The notes under the pieces are model-generated. The model was not told where the DNA came from, ran no database searches, and saw nothing but the letters and a program-made list of their open reading frames with translations. From assembly GCA_963829135.1 (NCBI GenBank), contig CAWHHO010000006.1, positions 496,001-560,000 on the forward strand: 64,000 bases of DNA, read 5' to 3'. This DNA comes from Kumtagia sp963829135. Lineage in GTDB: Bacteria; Pseudomonadota; Alphaproteobacteria; Rhizobiales; Rhizobiaceae. This document shows positions 1-8,543 of this stretch, piece by piece (position 1 is the first letter of the stretch; each line of letters opens with the position of its first letter). A program made the position numbers and the translations under genes.

Positions 1-54
1 ATCCCTTCAATCGACCGGCGTTTCAGCCTCGATCGGGACGACTACATCGGATGA
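1..54 (+). CDS. 3' end of an unidentified upstream gene
   Basis: Frame 1 is open from the window edge and ends with TGA at 52-54, giving the tail IPSIDRRFSLDRDDYIG. The stop overlaps the ATG of the FGGY kinase (ATGA, 51-54), the usual arrangement of translationally coupled operon genes, so it is probably the preceding member of the sugar operon. Seventeen residues are too few to name a family. Confidence 0.5.
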   Translation: MPSIDRRFSLDRDDYIG

Positions 55-1541
55 GCTATACACTCGGCATCGATATCGGCACGTTTGAATCCAAGGGGGT
101 CATTGTCGATGGGGCGGGCCGGATTGTGGTGACTGCTTCGCGCCCGCACGAGATGCTGGTGCCGCGGCCAGGCTGGGCAGAACATCGACCGAAGCAGGAC
201 TGGTGGGGCGATTTCGTTCATATCTGCAATGCCATGCTGGAAAGTTCGAAGATTCCGCCGGAAGAAATCCGCTGCATCGGCACCAGTGCCATCGGTCCAT
301 GCATGCTGCCGGTTGACGCCAGAGGTGAAGCTTTGAGCAACGCCGCGCTCTACGGCGTCGATGGTCGGGCAGTTAAGGAGATCGACGAACTGAACGCTGC
401 AATCGGCCGGGAGCGGATCCTCGCCGCCTGCGGCAATGCGCTGACATCACAATCCGTCGGTCCGAAAATCCTCTGGCTTAAGAAGAACCGACCGGCGATC
501 TTCGATAAGGCGGCAAAGATCGTCACGTCCACCACATATCTCGTGCAGAAGCTGACGGGCGAATGCGTGATCGATCATTACTCCGCGGCAAATTTCTCGC
601 CGCTTTATGTTATCGGCAAGGGTTGGAGCGACGAACTCTGCGGAGACATCGTTGGCTTGGATCGCTTGCCCAGATTGATGTGGTCGACCGAGATTGCCGG
701 ATACGTCACCAAGGCGGCGTCTAAGGCCACCGGCCTCGCGACAGGAACGCCAGTGATCGCCGGCACAATCGACGCAGCGGCAGAAGCGATCAGCGTCGGT
801 GTCGCCAAGGCTGGGGACATGATGGTGATGTATGGTTCGACCATCTTTACGATCCTTCTTTCCAAGGACCGCGTCGAGGATTCGCGGCTGTGGTATGCGC
901 CCTGGCTGTTTCCTGGCGAGCACGCATCGATGGCCGGTCTTCCACCAGCGGTACGCTGACCCACTGGTTCCGCGATGTCGTGGCGCGCGAGGTCGATCGT
1001 GAAGCCGCTTTCGGAGTTCTCGCCAAGGAAGCCGACGCCTCGCCGCCCGGTGCCGGCGGCTTGGTGATGCTGCCGTATTTTTCGGGAGAGCGGACGCCGA
1101 TCCACGATCCGAACGCCAAGGGCGTGATCTTCGGACTGAACCTCACACACACGCGCGGGGACCTTTACCGGGCCTTGCTGGAAGGCATCGCCTGCGGCAC
1201 AAGCCACATCATCGAAACCTATCGCGACATCGGCGAAGTGCCGAAGAGGCTGCTGGCGGTCGGCGGCGGCACCAAGAACACGGTTTGGTCGCAGGCGACC
1301 TCTGACGTCTCCGGGATGGCGCAAAGCGTCTGCGCGAAAACCATCGGCGCCTGCTATGGCGACGCCTTCCTTGCGGCGCTGGCTATCGGCGCGGTTACGA
1401 AGAGAGGATATTCTCGGCTGGAACCCTGAGGAGCGCCGGATCACACCCAACCGCAAACATCGCGCCGTTTATGAACGGACTTATCGCGTTTTCAAGGACC
1501 TGTACGGGCAAACGAAGATCCTGATGGCGGAGTTGTCGTGA
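51..1541 (+). CDS. FGGY-family carbohydrate kinase (two frameshifts)
   Basis: ATP-dependent sugar or polyol kinase of the FGGY family (xylulokinase/glycerol kinase fold); the substrate is unknown. The N-terminal nucleotide-binding lobe starts with the phosphate-1 motif GIDIGTFESKG (residues 6-16); the C-terminal lobe shows STSGTLTHW, PYFSGERTP and the adenosine motif AVGGGTKN. The sequence leaves frame near 935 (CTTCC where CTTTCC restores MAGLSTSGT) and shifts back near 1400 (one extra base before EDILGWNPEERR). Rejoined it gives about 496 residues, the normal family length, so I read these as indel errors rather than decay. The stop overlaps the GTG of the next gene by 4 bases. Cytoplasmic; probably acts on the sugar brought in by the neighbouring ABC importer. 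Confidence 0.85.
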
Positions 1542-2101
1542 GCGAGGCTAAGAGTGAATTTCAGATCGCGCTCGATGAACTTGGCGCGGTCTTGGCCAGG
1601 ATAGACGAGACGGCCGTGGATACCATCTGCGACCGGCTTGCAAGGGCCAGGCGCATCGGCATCTACGGCTGCGGCCGCGAGGCCTTGCAGATCAACGGCT
1701 TCGCCATGCGGCTCTTTCATCTCGGCCTGCCCGCTTCGGTGGTAGGCGATATGACGATGCCGCCGCTGGGGCCGGGCGACGTCTTCCTGACCAGCTCGGG
1801 ACCCGGTGAGACGACGACCGTGCTCACCCTGATGAAGGTGGCGAAAGATGCTGGCGCTGCAAATCTGCTTATGACCGCTGAGCCGGCGGGAAGTGCGGCA
1901 AAGCTGGCGGATTTCACACTGGTGATCCCCGCGCAGACGATGGCCAGCGACCAGGGCGCAGCCACAACCTCTCTGCTACCGATGGGCTCCGCCTTCGAGG
2001 GCGCACTTTTTGTCTTGTTCGAAGTGATGGTTCTGAGGCTGAAGACGCTTCTTGATGCTTCGCCTGCAGCCATGCGCGCCCGCCATACGAATATGGAGTA
2101 G
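1538..2101 (+). CDS. SIS-domain sugar-phosphate isomerase-like protein
   Basis: 187 residues consisting of one SIS (sugar isomerase) domain, similar in size and layout to 6-phospho-3-hexuloisomerase. Features seen are the entry strand RIGIYGCGREAL (about residues 34-45) and the phosphate-binding stretch FLTSSGPGETTTVL (about 84-97). The family binds phosphosugars and either isomerises them or senses them; there is no HTH domain here, so an enzyme is more likely than a regulator. The start is GTG, overlapping the kinase stop by 4 bases, and the creatininase-like gene follows 3 bases after the stop, so the three genes form a tight operon. The likely substrate is the kinase product; the exact reaction cannot be told from sequence. 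Confidence 0.8.
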   Translation: MSEAKSEFQIALDELGAVLARIDETAVDTICDRLARARRIGIYGCGREALQINGFAMRLFHLGLPASVVGDMTMPPLGPGDVFLTSSGPGETTTVLTLMKVAKDAGAANLLMTAEPAGSAAKLADFTLVIPAQTMASDQGAATTSLLPMGSAFEGALFVLFEVMVLRLKTLLDASPAAMRARHTNME

Positions 2102-2104
2102 CGG

Positions 2105-2857
2105 ATGCGCTATGAACTGATGCTTCCGCACCAGATCCGCACCGCGATCGCTGAAAACTGGCCGATTGCCCTGCCGCTCGGCGTGCTCGAATATCACGGC
2201 GAGCATATGGCGGTCGGCATGGACACGCTGGCCGTCATCAAGATGCTGGACCTGATCGAGCAGGAGATGCCAATCGTCGTCCTGCCGCCGTTTTACTATG
2301 GCTCCGCCAGCTATGTGGTCGAGCCGCCGGAAGGCAACGGTTCCGTGCAGGTTGAGGGACGGCATCTGGCGCCATTCGCCGAGGACCTTTTCCATTCGCT
2401 GCTCAGGATTGGTTTTCGCAACATCCACGCCATCATCCACCATCAGACCGAGAACTTCGCGGCTGGCATGCCGACCGATCTCGCCTTCAAGACGGCCGGC
2501 CGCCAGGCGATCTTTCGCTTCCTGGAGCGTGAGCTCGGCGAAGGCTGGTGGGGCAACGAGGCTTCCGCCGCTTACTACGCCGACCATGCGGCGGGGGCCA
2601 ATCCGTTCAACTGGGTGCAGGTGCATCCGCTGATGACGCCCGAAATCATCGCAGAATATCCGTTCGACCATGCCGGGCAAGGCGAGACATCTTTGATGAT
2701 GGCGCTTTGCCCGGAGGCGGTGGACATGGAGAAGTTCGGCGACAATAAGAGCTGGTACACGGCGACCGCGAGAGATGCGTCGCCGGAACTTGGCCGAAAA
2801 GGCCGGGATTTGATCTTGAAGCGGCTGCGCGCCTTGTTCCGACCGCGGTACGCCTGA
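2105..2857 (+). CDS. creatininase-family amidohydrolase-like protein
   Basis: 250 residues with the creatininase fold signature LGVLEYHGEHMAVGMDT near the N-terminus. E29, H31, H34 and D40 sit where the family places its metal ligands, and a further conserved Glu lies in HAGQGETSLMMAL. The family (creatininase, MftE, FAPy deformylase) cleaves amide or peptide bonds with two divalent metals. An oddity: the usual glycine-rich NGHGGN-type loop reads IIHHQTENF here, so the substrate pocket differs from classical creatininases. It is the third gene of the kinase-SIS operon, which suggests an amide-bearing or lactone-like sugar derivative; that is inference only. It ends 30 bases before the convergent permease gene. 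Confidence 0.75.
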   Translation: MRYELMLPHQIRTAIAENWPIALPLGVLEYHGEHMAVGMDTLAVIKMLDLIEQEMPIVVLPPFYYGSASYVVEPPEGNGSVQVEGRHLAPFAEDLFHSLLRIGFRNIHAIIHHQTENFAAGMPTDLAFKTAGRQAIFRFLERELGEGWWGNEASAAYYADHAAGANPFNWVQVHPLMTPEIIAEYPFDHAGQGETSLMMALCPEAVDMEKFGDNKSWYTATARDASPELGRKGRDLILKRLRALFRPRYA

Positions 2858-2887
2858 ACTCAAAACTGGTAAAGTGGGTGCCCGAAG

Positions 2888-3802
2888 CTACTTCACGGCC
2901 CCGGCCGTCATTCCCTTGATCAGATAACGCTCCAGGAAGACCCCGATGATCGCCAGAGGAGCGATGGCTGCGGTTGAGAGCGCTGCCATCGACCACCAGT
3001 TGATGCCTTGCGAGCCGGTCTGGCTGGCCACCATCACCGGTATGGTGTTAGCGTTTGTCGATGTGAGCAGCGCAGCAAAGAAATACTCATTCCAGCACAG
3101 CACCACCGACAGGATGAAGGCCGCGACCATGCCCGGCAGAGCGATGGGCAGCACGATCTGGAAGAATGCGCCCCAGATCGACAAGCCATCGACAAGGGCG
3201 GCTTCCTCGAGCTCGATCGGGATCGAGTTGAACTGGTCGCGCATGATCCAGATGACGATCGGCAGCACCATCAATGTGTAGAGCAGCACCAGCCCGACGC
3301 GCGTATCGAGCAAATTGAGTTCCTTGTAGAGAACCAGGAAAGGCAGCGCGAGCACCACCGGCGGCAGGATCAGCTGCGACAGGAAAAAGAAGGAGATGTC
3401 CTCGTTCTTCATCCACCAGAACTTGTAACGGAAGCGCGTCAATCCATACGCGGCCAGACTGCCGATGATGATTGCCAGCGTCGAAGCGCCAATCGAGGTA
3501 ATGACAGAATTGGTGAAGCGTTTCAGGAATTCGTCGCGCACGGTCGAGGTGGTGCCGATCGTATCGGGCGACAGGCCAAGCGAGCGCCAGCCGCGCCAAT
3601 CCGGCTGGAAGTCGACCCATGGTATCAAATGTCCCTGCGTGACGTTGACCGCCGCCTTGAAGGACGTCGACACCGTCCAGTAGAGCGGGAAAAGGCAGAT
3701 GAACGCCCAGAAGAGCAGCGCACTGTAGATAAATAAACGGCTCGCGTAGAACGCCGCCGGCGAGCGGACTTCCGACGGGGCATGCTCGGTCGCTTCGCTC
3801 AT
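2888..3802 (-). CDS. ABC sugar importer permease (MalG/UgpE type)
   Basis: 304 residues, inner-membrane permease of a carbohydrate-type (CUT1) ABC importer. About six hydrophobic segments are visible; the first, after an N-terminal cytoplasmic stretch, is SALLFWAFICLFPLYW. The EAA loop that contacts the ATPase reads EEAALVDGLSIWGAFFQIVLP (about residues 206-226). The ATG at 3802 has a good ribosome site (GAGGA) inside the 10-base gap after the preceding permease. It is the last gene of the minus-strand run binding protein - permease - permease. The matching ATPase lies on the opposite strand at 6999. Confidence 0.88.
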   Translation of the reverse strand: MSEATEHAPSEVRSPAAFYASRLFIYSALLFWAFICLFPLYWTVSTSFKAAVNVTQGHLIPWVDFQPDWRGWRSLGLSPDTIGTTSTVRDEFLKRFTNSVITSIGASTLAIIIGSLAAYGLTRFRYKFWWMKNEDISFFFLSQLILPPVVLALPFLVLYKELNLLDTRVGLVLLYTLMVLPIVIWIMRDQFNSIPIELEEAALVDGLSIWGAFFQIVLPIALPGMVAAFILSVVLCWNEYFFAALLTSTNANTIPVMVASQTGSQGINWWSMAALSTAAIAPLAIIGVFLERYLIKGMTAGAVK

Positions 3803-3812
3803 GCCGCACTCC

Positions 3813-4935
3813 TCATGTCACGTTCCGCACGAAACGGTTCGCGAGCTTCAACAGCAGCGTCACAAAAACGGTGATGATGACAAGATAGGCCATCGCCAGC
3901 ATGGTGCCATAGCCGACATTTGACCGGTCGCGATACTCGCGGAAAATGAAGCTAGTCACCGTATCGGTTGCACCACCAGGCCCGCCCGAGGTTACGGTGA
4001 TGACGATGTCGGCAAGCTTCAGCTTGAAGATGATGCGGAGGATCAGCGCGGTGACCGACACCGGCAGCATCAGCGGGAAGGTGACGCCCCAGAATGTTTG
4101 CCAGGCGTTGGCGCCGTCGACCTTCGCCGCTTCCAGGACGTCCCGCGGCATCGCCTGAAGACCGGCAAGCAGCATGATCATCAGAAACGGGATGAACGTC
4201 CACGCGTCCATCAGCATGATCGACAACTTCGCAGTCCATGGGTTGGCAAAGAATGCAGGGTTCTCCCAGCCGAGCTTGCGGGCCAGCGTGGCCGCCGGAC
4301 CGAAGCGATACTCCATCAGCGATTTGCCGATCATCCAGGACACCGCAACCGGCGAGAGCATGAGCGGCAGCAGGAAGACGACGCGGAAGAACTTGCGCGC
4401 TCTGATTTGTGCGTTCAGCAAGAGCGCCAGCCCAAAAGCGACGACGTACTCGACGAAAACCGCGAGCACATAGAACACCATGTTGAGCAAGGCGTTGCGG
4501 TAGTATGGATCCGCCAGCATCTGCCAGAAATTGTCGAGCCCGTTGAATTTCCGGCCGCTGAACGAACTCAGGTTCCAGTCGGTTAGCGCGATGTAAAAGC
4601 CGAAAAGTGTCGGGAAGACCACCATTGCGACTGTGAACAGCACCGCGGGCAGCAGGAATAGCGCCCGATGCCCTTGTTCGCCCCTGAGGAGAACCTGACC
4701 TATCCCCAGCGCCACACCCCACACCACATAGGCGTAAAGCAGTGGCCGCCAGCTCCCGAAGCCGATGCTGATCGAGCCGTACTTATCGAGGATCTGGATA
4801 ATGAGAACGGCCAGCAGTCCAGCCGTTGCAAGCCACATGATAACCCGGCCGAGCCGCTTTCGGCTCTCGCGGGATCAGATCGAGCGCCGCCCCCAGCGAG
4901 GCATTCTGAGCAATGGCCGTGCTTTGTTCGGACAC
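3813..4935 (-). CDS. ABC sugar importer permease (MalF/UgpA type), frameshift near N-terminus
   Basis: Partner permease of the same CUT1 importer. The continuous frame from ATG 4838 gives 341 residues with about eight hydrophobic segments and the EAA loop LEAAKVDGANAWQTFWGVTFP. Upstream, another frame reads from a GTG at 4935 (MSEQSTAIAQNASLGAALDL) and joins the main frame if one base near 4870 is removed, giving IPRESRKRLGRVIMWL. I therefore extend the gene to 4935 and treat the break as an indel; if the break is real, translation could only begin at ATG 4838, which lacks a clear ribosome site. A strong hairpin terminator separates it from the binding-protein gene. Confidence 0.8.
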
Positions 4936-4986
4936 GCGAGCGTTCCAACGATTTCAACGATGCGAGCGTAGCTTGTCTCGCCTGTC

Positions 4987-5015
4987 AAAAAAAGCCCGGC
5001 GGCAACGCCGCCGGG
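4987..5015 (-). terminator. intercistronic rho-independent terminator/attenuator
   Basis: On the minus strand a perfect 9-bp stem CCCGGCGGC / GCCGCCGGG with a GTT loop is followed by CTTTTTTT. It lies 27 bases after the stop of the binding-protein gene (5042) and before the first permease (start 4935), all in the same direction. Such hairpins are common between binding-protein and permease genes: partial termination plus 3'-end protection yields more binding protein than permease. Confidence 0.85.
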
Positions 5016-5041
5016 GGTCTGAAGCCCTTTTTCGGCGCTGC

Positions 5042-6718
5042 TCACATACCAAGCGACGCTTGGTAGAGCTTGATCTGCTTGTCGCGTCCGATCTGATCGG
5101 TGATCTTTTCCCAAGCCGCCGCAATCGCGTCGGCACCTGCCTGGGCAGTGGCCTGGCCCGCGAACACCTTGGCGAGTTCGTCCTCTGCCACCGAATAGTA
5201 CTGGAAGATGCCGGGTATGCGTGGCTCTACAGCCGCATTCGGATGATTGTAGGAGTCGGCTTCGGACTTGAGATATGACGTGATGAAAGCTTCGTCGTAG
5301 CCGGCCTCTACCCATTCCGGAATATTGAAGTGGCTGTTCCTGTAAGGCTGGAAGCCTGAGGGATAAGCGGCCGTCCAGAGCGAAAGGTCCTTGCCGCCAA
5401 GATGGGCAGCAGCGGACCAAGCCGCCTTCTTCTTTTTCTCGTCTGAATCCACGCGTGCCATCACGTAGACGCCCCAGCCCAGATAGGCGCAGTTCGGAGC
5501 ATAATTAGGCCCGCTGGCCAGCTTGTCCCATTGTCCGGTCTTGGCGTTGTAGACGTCGTCGGAGCCGGGCAAGATGGAGAAGCCGGTTACATCGCCGACG
5601 ACCGACGCGTCGTTGGTCTTGGCGTTGGAGCCGGCATCGCCCCACCAAACGAGCATCGATCCGGTGCCGCCCAAGAATTGCGAGAAGCATGTCTGGTTCG
5701 GGTCGGCGTTGATCTGATCCTGAGGCTCCGACGGAAGGGCATCTATCACGTCCTGGATGGCGCGAACCCAGGCCGGATTGTTGATGCGCGGCTTCATCGT
5801 ATCCGCGTCGAACAGCCAGGCCTTATCATCCGGATGCTTGGCGTATGCGCTGGCGCGGCTCCCGAGGAAGTAGAAGCCGAACCCGCCCCATGGCTTTGGC
5901 GCATCCAGATAGCCGAACACATCCTGGCCGTTGACCTGCTTGCCTTTGAGAAACTTGGTCGTCGCCTGAACCTGCTGCCATGTCTTCGGCACGCCCCATT
6001 CGGTCAATCCAGCTTTGTCGCCGGCATCCGCCTTCCACGCTTCGGCGAGGCCGGCGTCGGAAAAGATATCGGTGCGATAGTTGAAATTGTGGGCGTCGCC
6101 ATCGACGGTGATGCGATAGGTCTTGCCGTCCCAGGTGCCAACAGGCGCCTGCAGATAGCCGACCACATCCTTCATATCGATCTGCTCCTTGACCCAGTCC
6201 GGCATTTCGGAGGTCAGGCCCTTGCCGCAGACGTCGCCCTCGAACGGTGCGCCCATTTCGATGATGTCGAAATCGACGGTGCCGGTGGCGATCGATTGCT
6301 GCAGACGAGCATTGTAGTCGGCCTGCGCGAGGTCGATCCAGTTGATCTTGGCGCCGGTATAGGTCTCCCACGGCTTCAGGAAGCCGCGGAAAAGCACGTT
6401 GTGCAGATTCTGGTTGTTGAGGCCCATGAAGGCGAGCTCGACGCCCGCGAATTCGCCTTCCTTCACATTTGCCTTGGTCGCGGCCAGGCACATCTCACCG
6501 ACCTTCTGGAAGTCGGCGTCCGTCGGCTGACCCTTGCCGACGCCAGGAATTTTGAGAAGCTCGGCGCGCAGATTGTCCTGCGCCGACGCTTTGCCGGTGA
6601 GCGAACCAAGGCCCGCAGACGACGCAGCAGCGAGCGCAGCAACGCTGGCCGCACCTCTCAACAATTCGCGGCGCGTGGCGCCCATGCGCATAAGATGGTT
6701 GTAGAGACCTACCTTCAT
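5042..6718 (-). CDS. ABC importer solute-binding protein, Tat-type signal
   Basis: 558 residues, extracellular (periplasmic) solute-binding protein of the large CUT1-associated class, longer than typical sugar-binding proteins (400-450) and close in size to GlpV. The N-terminus carries TRRELLRG at residues 15-22 followed by an Ala-rich hydrophobic stretch and KASAQD, which fits a twin-arginine signal peptide with cleavage near ASA. The body contains many aromatic residues typical of carbohydrate pockets. ATG 6718 is preceded by a strong GGGAGGAAA ribosome site. It is first in the minus-strand importer operon, divergent from the ATPase gene. Substrate unknown; the flanking kinases suggest a sugar or polyol. 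Confidence 0.88.
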   Translation of the reverse strand: MKVGLYNHLMRMGATRRELLRGAASVAALAAASSAGLGSLTGKASAQDNLRAELLKIPGVGKGQPTDADFQKVGEMCLAATKANVKEGEFAGVELAFMGLNNQNLHNVLFRGFLKPWETYTGAKINWIDLAQADYNARLQQSIATGTVDFDIIEMGAPFEGDVCGKGLTSEMPDWVKEQIDMKDVVGYLQAPVGTWDGKTYRITVDGDAHNFNYRTDIFSDAGLAEAWKADAGDKAGLTEWGVPKTWQQVQATTKFLKGKQVNGQDVFGYLDAPKPWGGFGFYFLGSRASAYAKHPDDKAWLFDADTMKPRINNPAWVRAIQDVIDALPSEPQDQINADPNQTCFSQFLGGTGSMLVWWGDAGSNAKTNDASVVGDVTGFSILPGSDDVYNAKTGQWDKLASGPNYAPNCAYLGWGVYVMARVDSDEKKKKAAWSAAAHLGGKDLSLWTAAYPSGFQPYRNSHFNIPEWVEAGYDEAFITSYLKSEADSYNHPNAAVEPRIPGIFQYYSVAEDELAKVFAGQATAQAGADAIAAAWEKITDQIGRDKQIKLYQASLGM

Positions 6719-6831
6719 ATCATTTCCTCCCAGAGACTCATTGGAATCGGTGCGGCCAATCGGCGATCGCTGCCCGGTGGTGCTACTCCCGGCGTCAAAT
6801 CAATCGGACAAGCCTCCCGCTTTTCGTTCAC

Positions 6832-6858
6832 CTGCGCATTGAATTTTTATGCGCGCAG
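6832..6858. promoter_or_regulatory. inverted repeat in the divergent promoter region
   Basis: CTGCGCAT and ATGCGCGCAG form an imperfect palindrome around an AT-rich centre (TGAATTTTT) in the 280-base space between the divergent binding-protein and ATPase genes. The position is right for an operator that controls both halves of the importer, but no regulator gene is present in the window, so the assignment is tentative. Confidence 0.35.
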
Positions 6859-6998
6859 CATTTGGCTACTATTCTCGGAAGCTCGTCCGCTGTCAACGAA
6901 GCCGCAGCATTCTGGTCGGGCCAGTTTGAGAGTGGACTTGTGCGTCCTCGTTCTTTAGCTTCGCAGTCAGAACTGGCGGGAGTATCGATGGGAAGACG

Positions 6999-8048
6999 AT
7001 GGCTCAAGTCGCAATAAGGGACGTTTCCAAGGCATTCGGGGCAGTGAGTGTTCTGCATGGCGTTAACGTCGACATTCCCGACGGCGCGTTTGTCGTGCTG
7101 GTTGGCCCATCGGGTTGTGGAAAGTCCACATTGCTGCGCATGGTGGCGGGCCTGGAAAGCGTAACGGGTGGTACGATCGCGATCGGCGAGCGCGTCGTGA
7201 ACAATCTGCCGCCTGCAAAGCGGGACATCGCGATGGTTTTCCAGAACTACGCGCTCTATCCGCACAAGACCGTTGCGCAGAATATGGCTTTTGCCCTGAA
7301 ACTGCGGAACACGGATCCGGCAAAAATCGCCGACCGTGTGAAGAAAGCCGCGGATATACTTGATTTGGCTCCATACTTGCAGCGCTATCCGCGCCAGTTA
7401 TCGGGTGGTCAGCGCCAGCGCGTGGCTATGGGACGCGCGATCGTGCGCGATCCTCAGGTGTTCCTGTTCGACGAACCGCTATCGAATCTCGATGCGAAAC
7501 TGCGCGTGCAGATGCGCACAGAGATAAAGGAACTTCATCAGCGGCTGAAGACCACCACAATCTATGTCACCCACGATCAGGTCGAAGCCATGACCATGGC
7601 GGACAAGATTGTGGTCATGCAGGCCGGGCGGATAGAACAGGTTGGCGCGCCGCTCGAACTCTTTGACCGGCCCGCCAACATTTTCGTCGCCGGCTTCATT
7701 GGCTCACCGTCCATGAACCTGCTGAAAGCCAAGGTGCAGAATGGCGGCGTCGACATGGAAGGCGTCAGGCTGCGGATACCTGCGGCCGTAAGAGTGGCTG
7801 AGGGTCAGGACGTGATTTATGGCGTGCGCCCCGAGCATTTTGACCTGGCCATGGAAGGCATCCCCGCAACGATCAAGGTGGTTGAGCCGACAGGTTCGGA
7901 GACGATGGTGTTCCTGCGCTTCGGTGAAAGCGAGATCGTGGCTCTTTTCCGTGAGCGACACAATTTCAAGCCCGGCGACACGCTGACGCTTCGTCCGCGC
8001 ACCGAACTCGTTCATCTCTTTGATCCGCTGACTGGCAAGAGGATTTGA
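6999..8048 (+). CDS. ABC sugar importer ATPase (UgpC/MalK type)
   Basis: 349 residues, cytoplasmic ATPase energising the importer encoded on the other strand. Walker A is GPSGCGKST (residues 36-44), the signature is LSGGQRQRVAMGRA, Walker B ends in FLFDEPLSNLDAKLR, the switch His is in VTHDQVEAMTMAD, and a C-terminal TOBE/regulatory domain of about 110 residues follows (YGVRPEHFDLA). This is the MalK/UgpC/MsmK layout and length. The ATG at 6999 is divergent from the binding-protein gene. Two sugar-handling genes follow, 38 bases apart and then 4 bases apart, so the operon is ATPase - mutarotase - kinase. Confidence 0.92.
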   Translation: MAQVAIRDVSKAFGAVSVLHGVNVDIPDGAFVVLVGPSGCGKSTLLRMVAGLESVTGGTIAIGERVVNNLPPAKRDIAMVFQNYALYPHKTVAQNMAFALKLRNTDPAKIADRVKKAADILDLAPYLQRYPRQLSGGQRQRVAMGRAIVRDPQVFLFDEPLSNLDAKLRVQMRTEIKELHQRLKTTTIYVTHDQVEAMTMADKIVVMQAGRIEQVGAPLELFDRPANIFVAGFIGSPSMNLLKAKVQNGGVDMEGVRLRIPAAVRVAEGQDVIYGVRPEHFDLAMEGIPATIKVVEPTGSETMVFLRFGESEIVALFRERHNFKPGDTLTLRPRTELVHLFDPLTGKRI

Positions 8049-8086
8049 GTCGGTTGCGGGTAGCTCAGTAGTCTCGGAGGAATTTG

Positions 8087-8539
8087 ATGCTGAAGGGTAT
8101 CCACCCGCTTCTCAACGCCGATGTGCTCTACGCCCTGCGGGCGATGGGTCATGGTGACGATCTTATCATCGCCGACACCAATTTTCCCTCCGATTCGGTT
8201 GCGCGTCAGACCCGCCTCGGCAAACTTCTCCGCATCGATGCCACGGCTGCAGAAGTCGCCCGGGCCGTACTGTCGGTCTACCCGCTGGACACTTTTGTAA
8301 ATGATGCTGCCGCGCGCATGGAGATCGTCGGCAGGCCGGACGAAATCCCACCGGTCCAAAGCGAGGTTCAGAAAGCGATCGACGCGGCGGAAGGCAAATC
8401 ATGGCCGATGATCTCGATCGAGCGCTACGACTTTTATGAGCGCGCCAAGCAATCCTATTGCGTGATCCAGACGGGCGAGCGCCGGTTCTATGGATGCTTT
8501 GCCTTCCGCAAGGGCGTCGTTTCACCAGACGCAGCATAG
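8087..8539 (+). CDS. RbsD/FucU-family sugar mutarotase
   Basis: 150 residues of the RbsD/FucU fold; the family interconverts alpha and beta anomers of free sugars (L-fucose for FucU, ribose for RbsD). Conserved pieces are GIHPLLNADVLYALRAMGHGD at the N-terminus, DLIIADTNFPS, and the C-terminal ERYDFYERAKQSYCVIQTGERRFYG-type end; His in GHGDD and Tyr near the end are the usual active-site residues. Length and the ERYDFY segment are closer to FucU than to RbsD. ATG 8087 is chosen over the in-frame TTG at 8084 because GGAGG lies 6 bases upstream of the ATG. Probably supplies the right anomer to the kinase that follows. Confidence 0.85.
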   Translation: MLKGIHPLLNADVLYALRAMGHGDDLIIADTNFPSDSVARQTRLGKLLRIDATAAEVARAVLSVYPLDTFVNDAAARMEIVGRPDEIPPVQSEVQKAIDAAEGKSWPMISIERYDFYERAKQSYCVIQTGERRFYGCFAFRKGVVSPDAA

Positions 8540-8543
8540 CGCC

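Noticed and set aside
3008..3736. 242-codon open frame on the plus strand opposite the permease gene
   Set aside because: Its translation is dense in Arg, Gln and Asp with no hydrophobic core, as expected of the antisense of a membrane-protein gene.
5531..6958. 475-codon plus-strand frame opposite the binding-protein gene
   Set aside because: It is the antisense shadow of a well-supported 558-residue Tat-exported binding protein and shows no family motifs.
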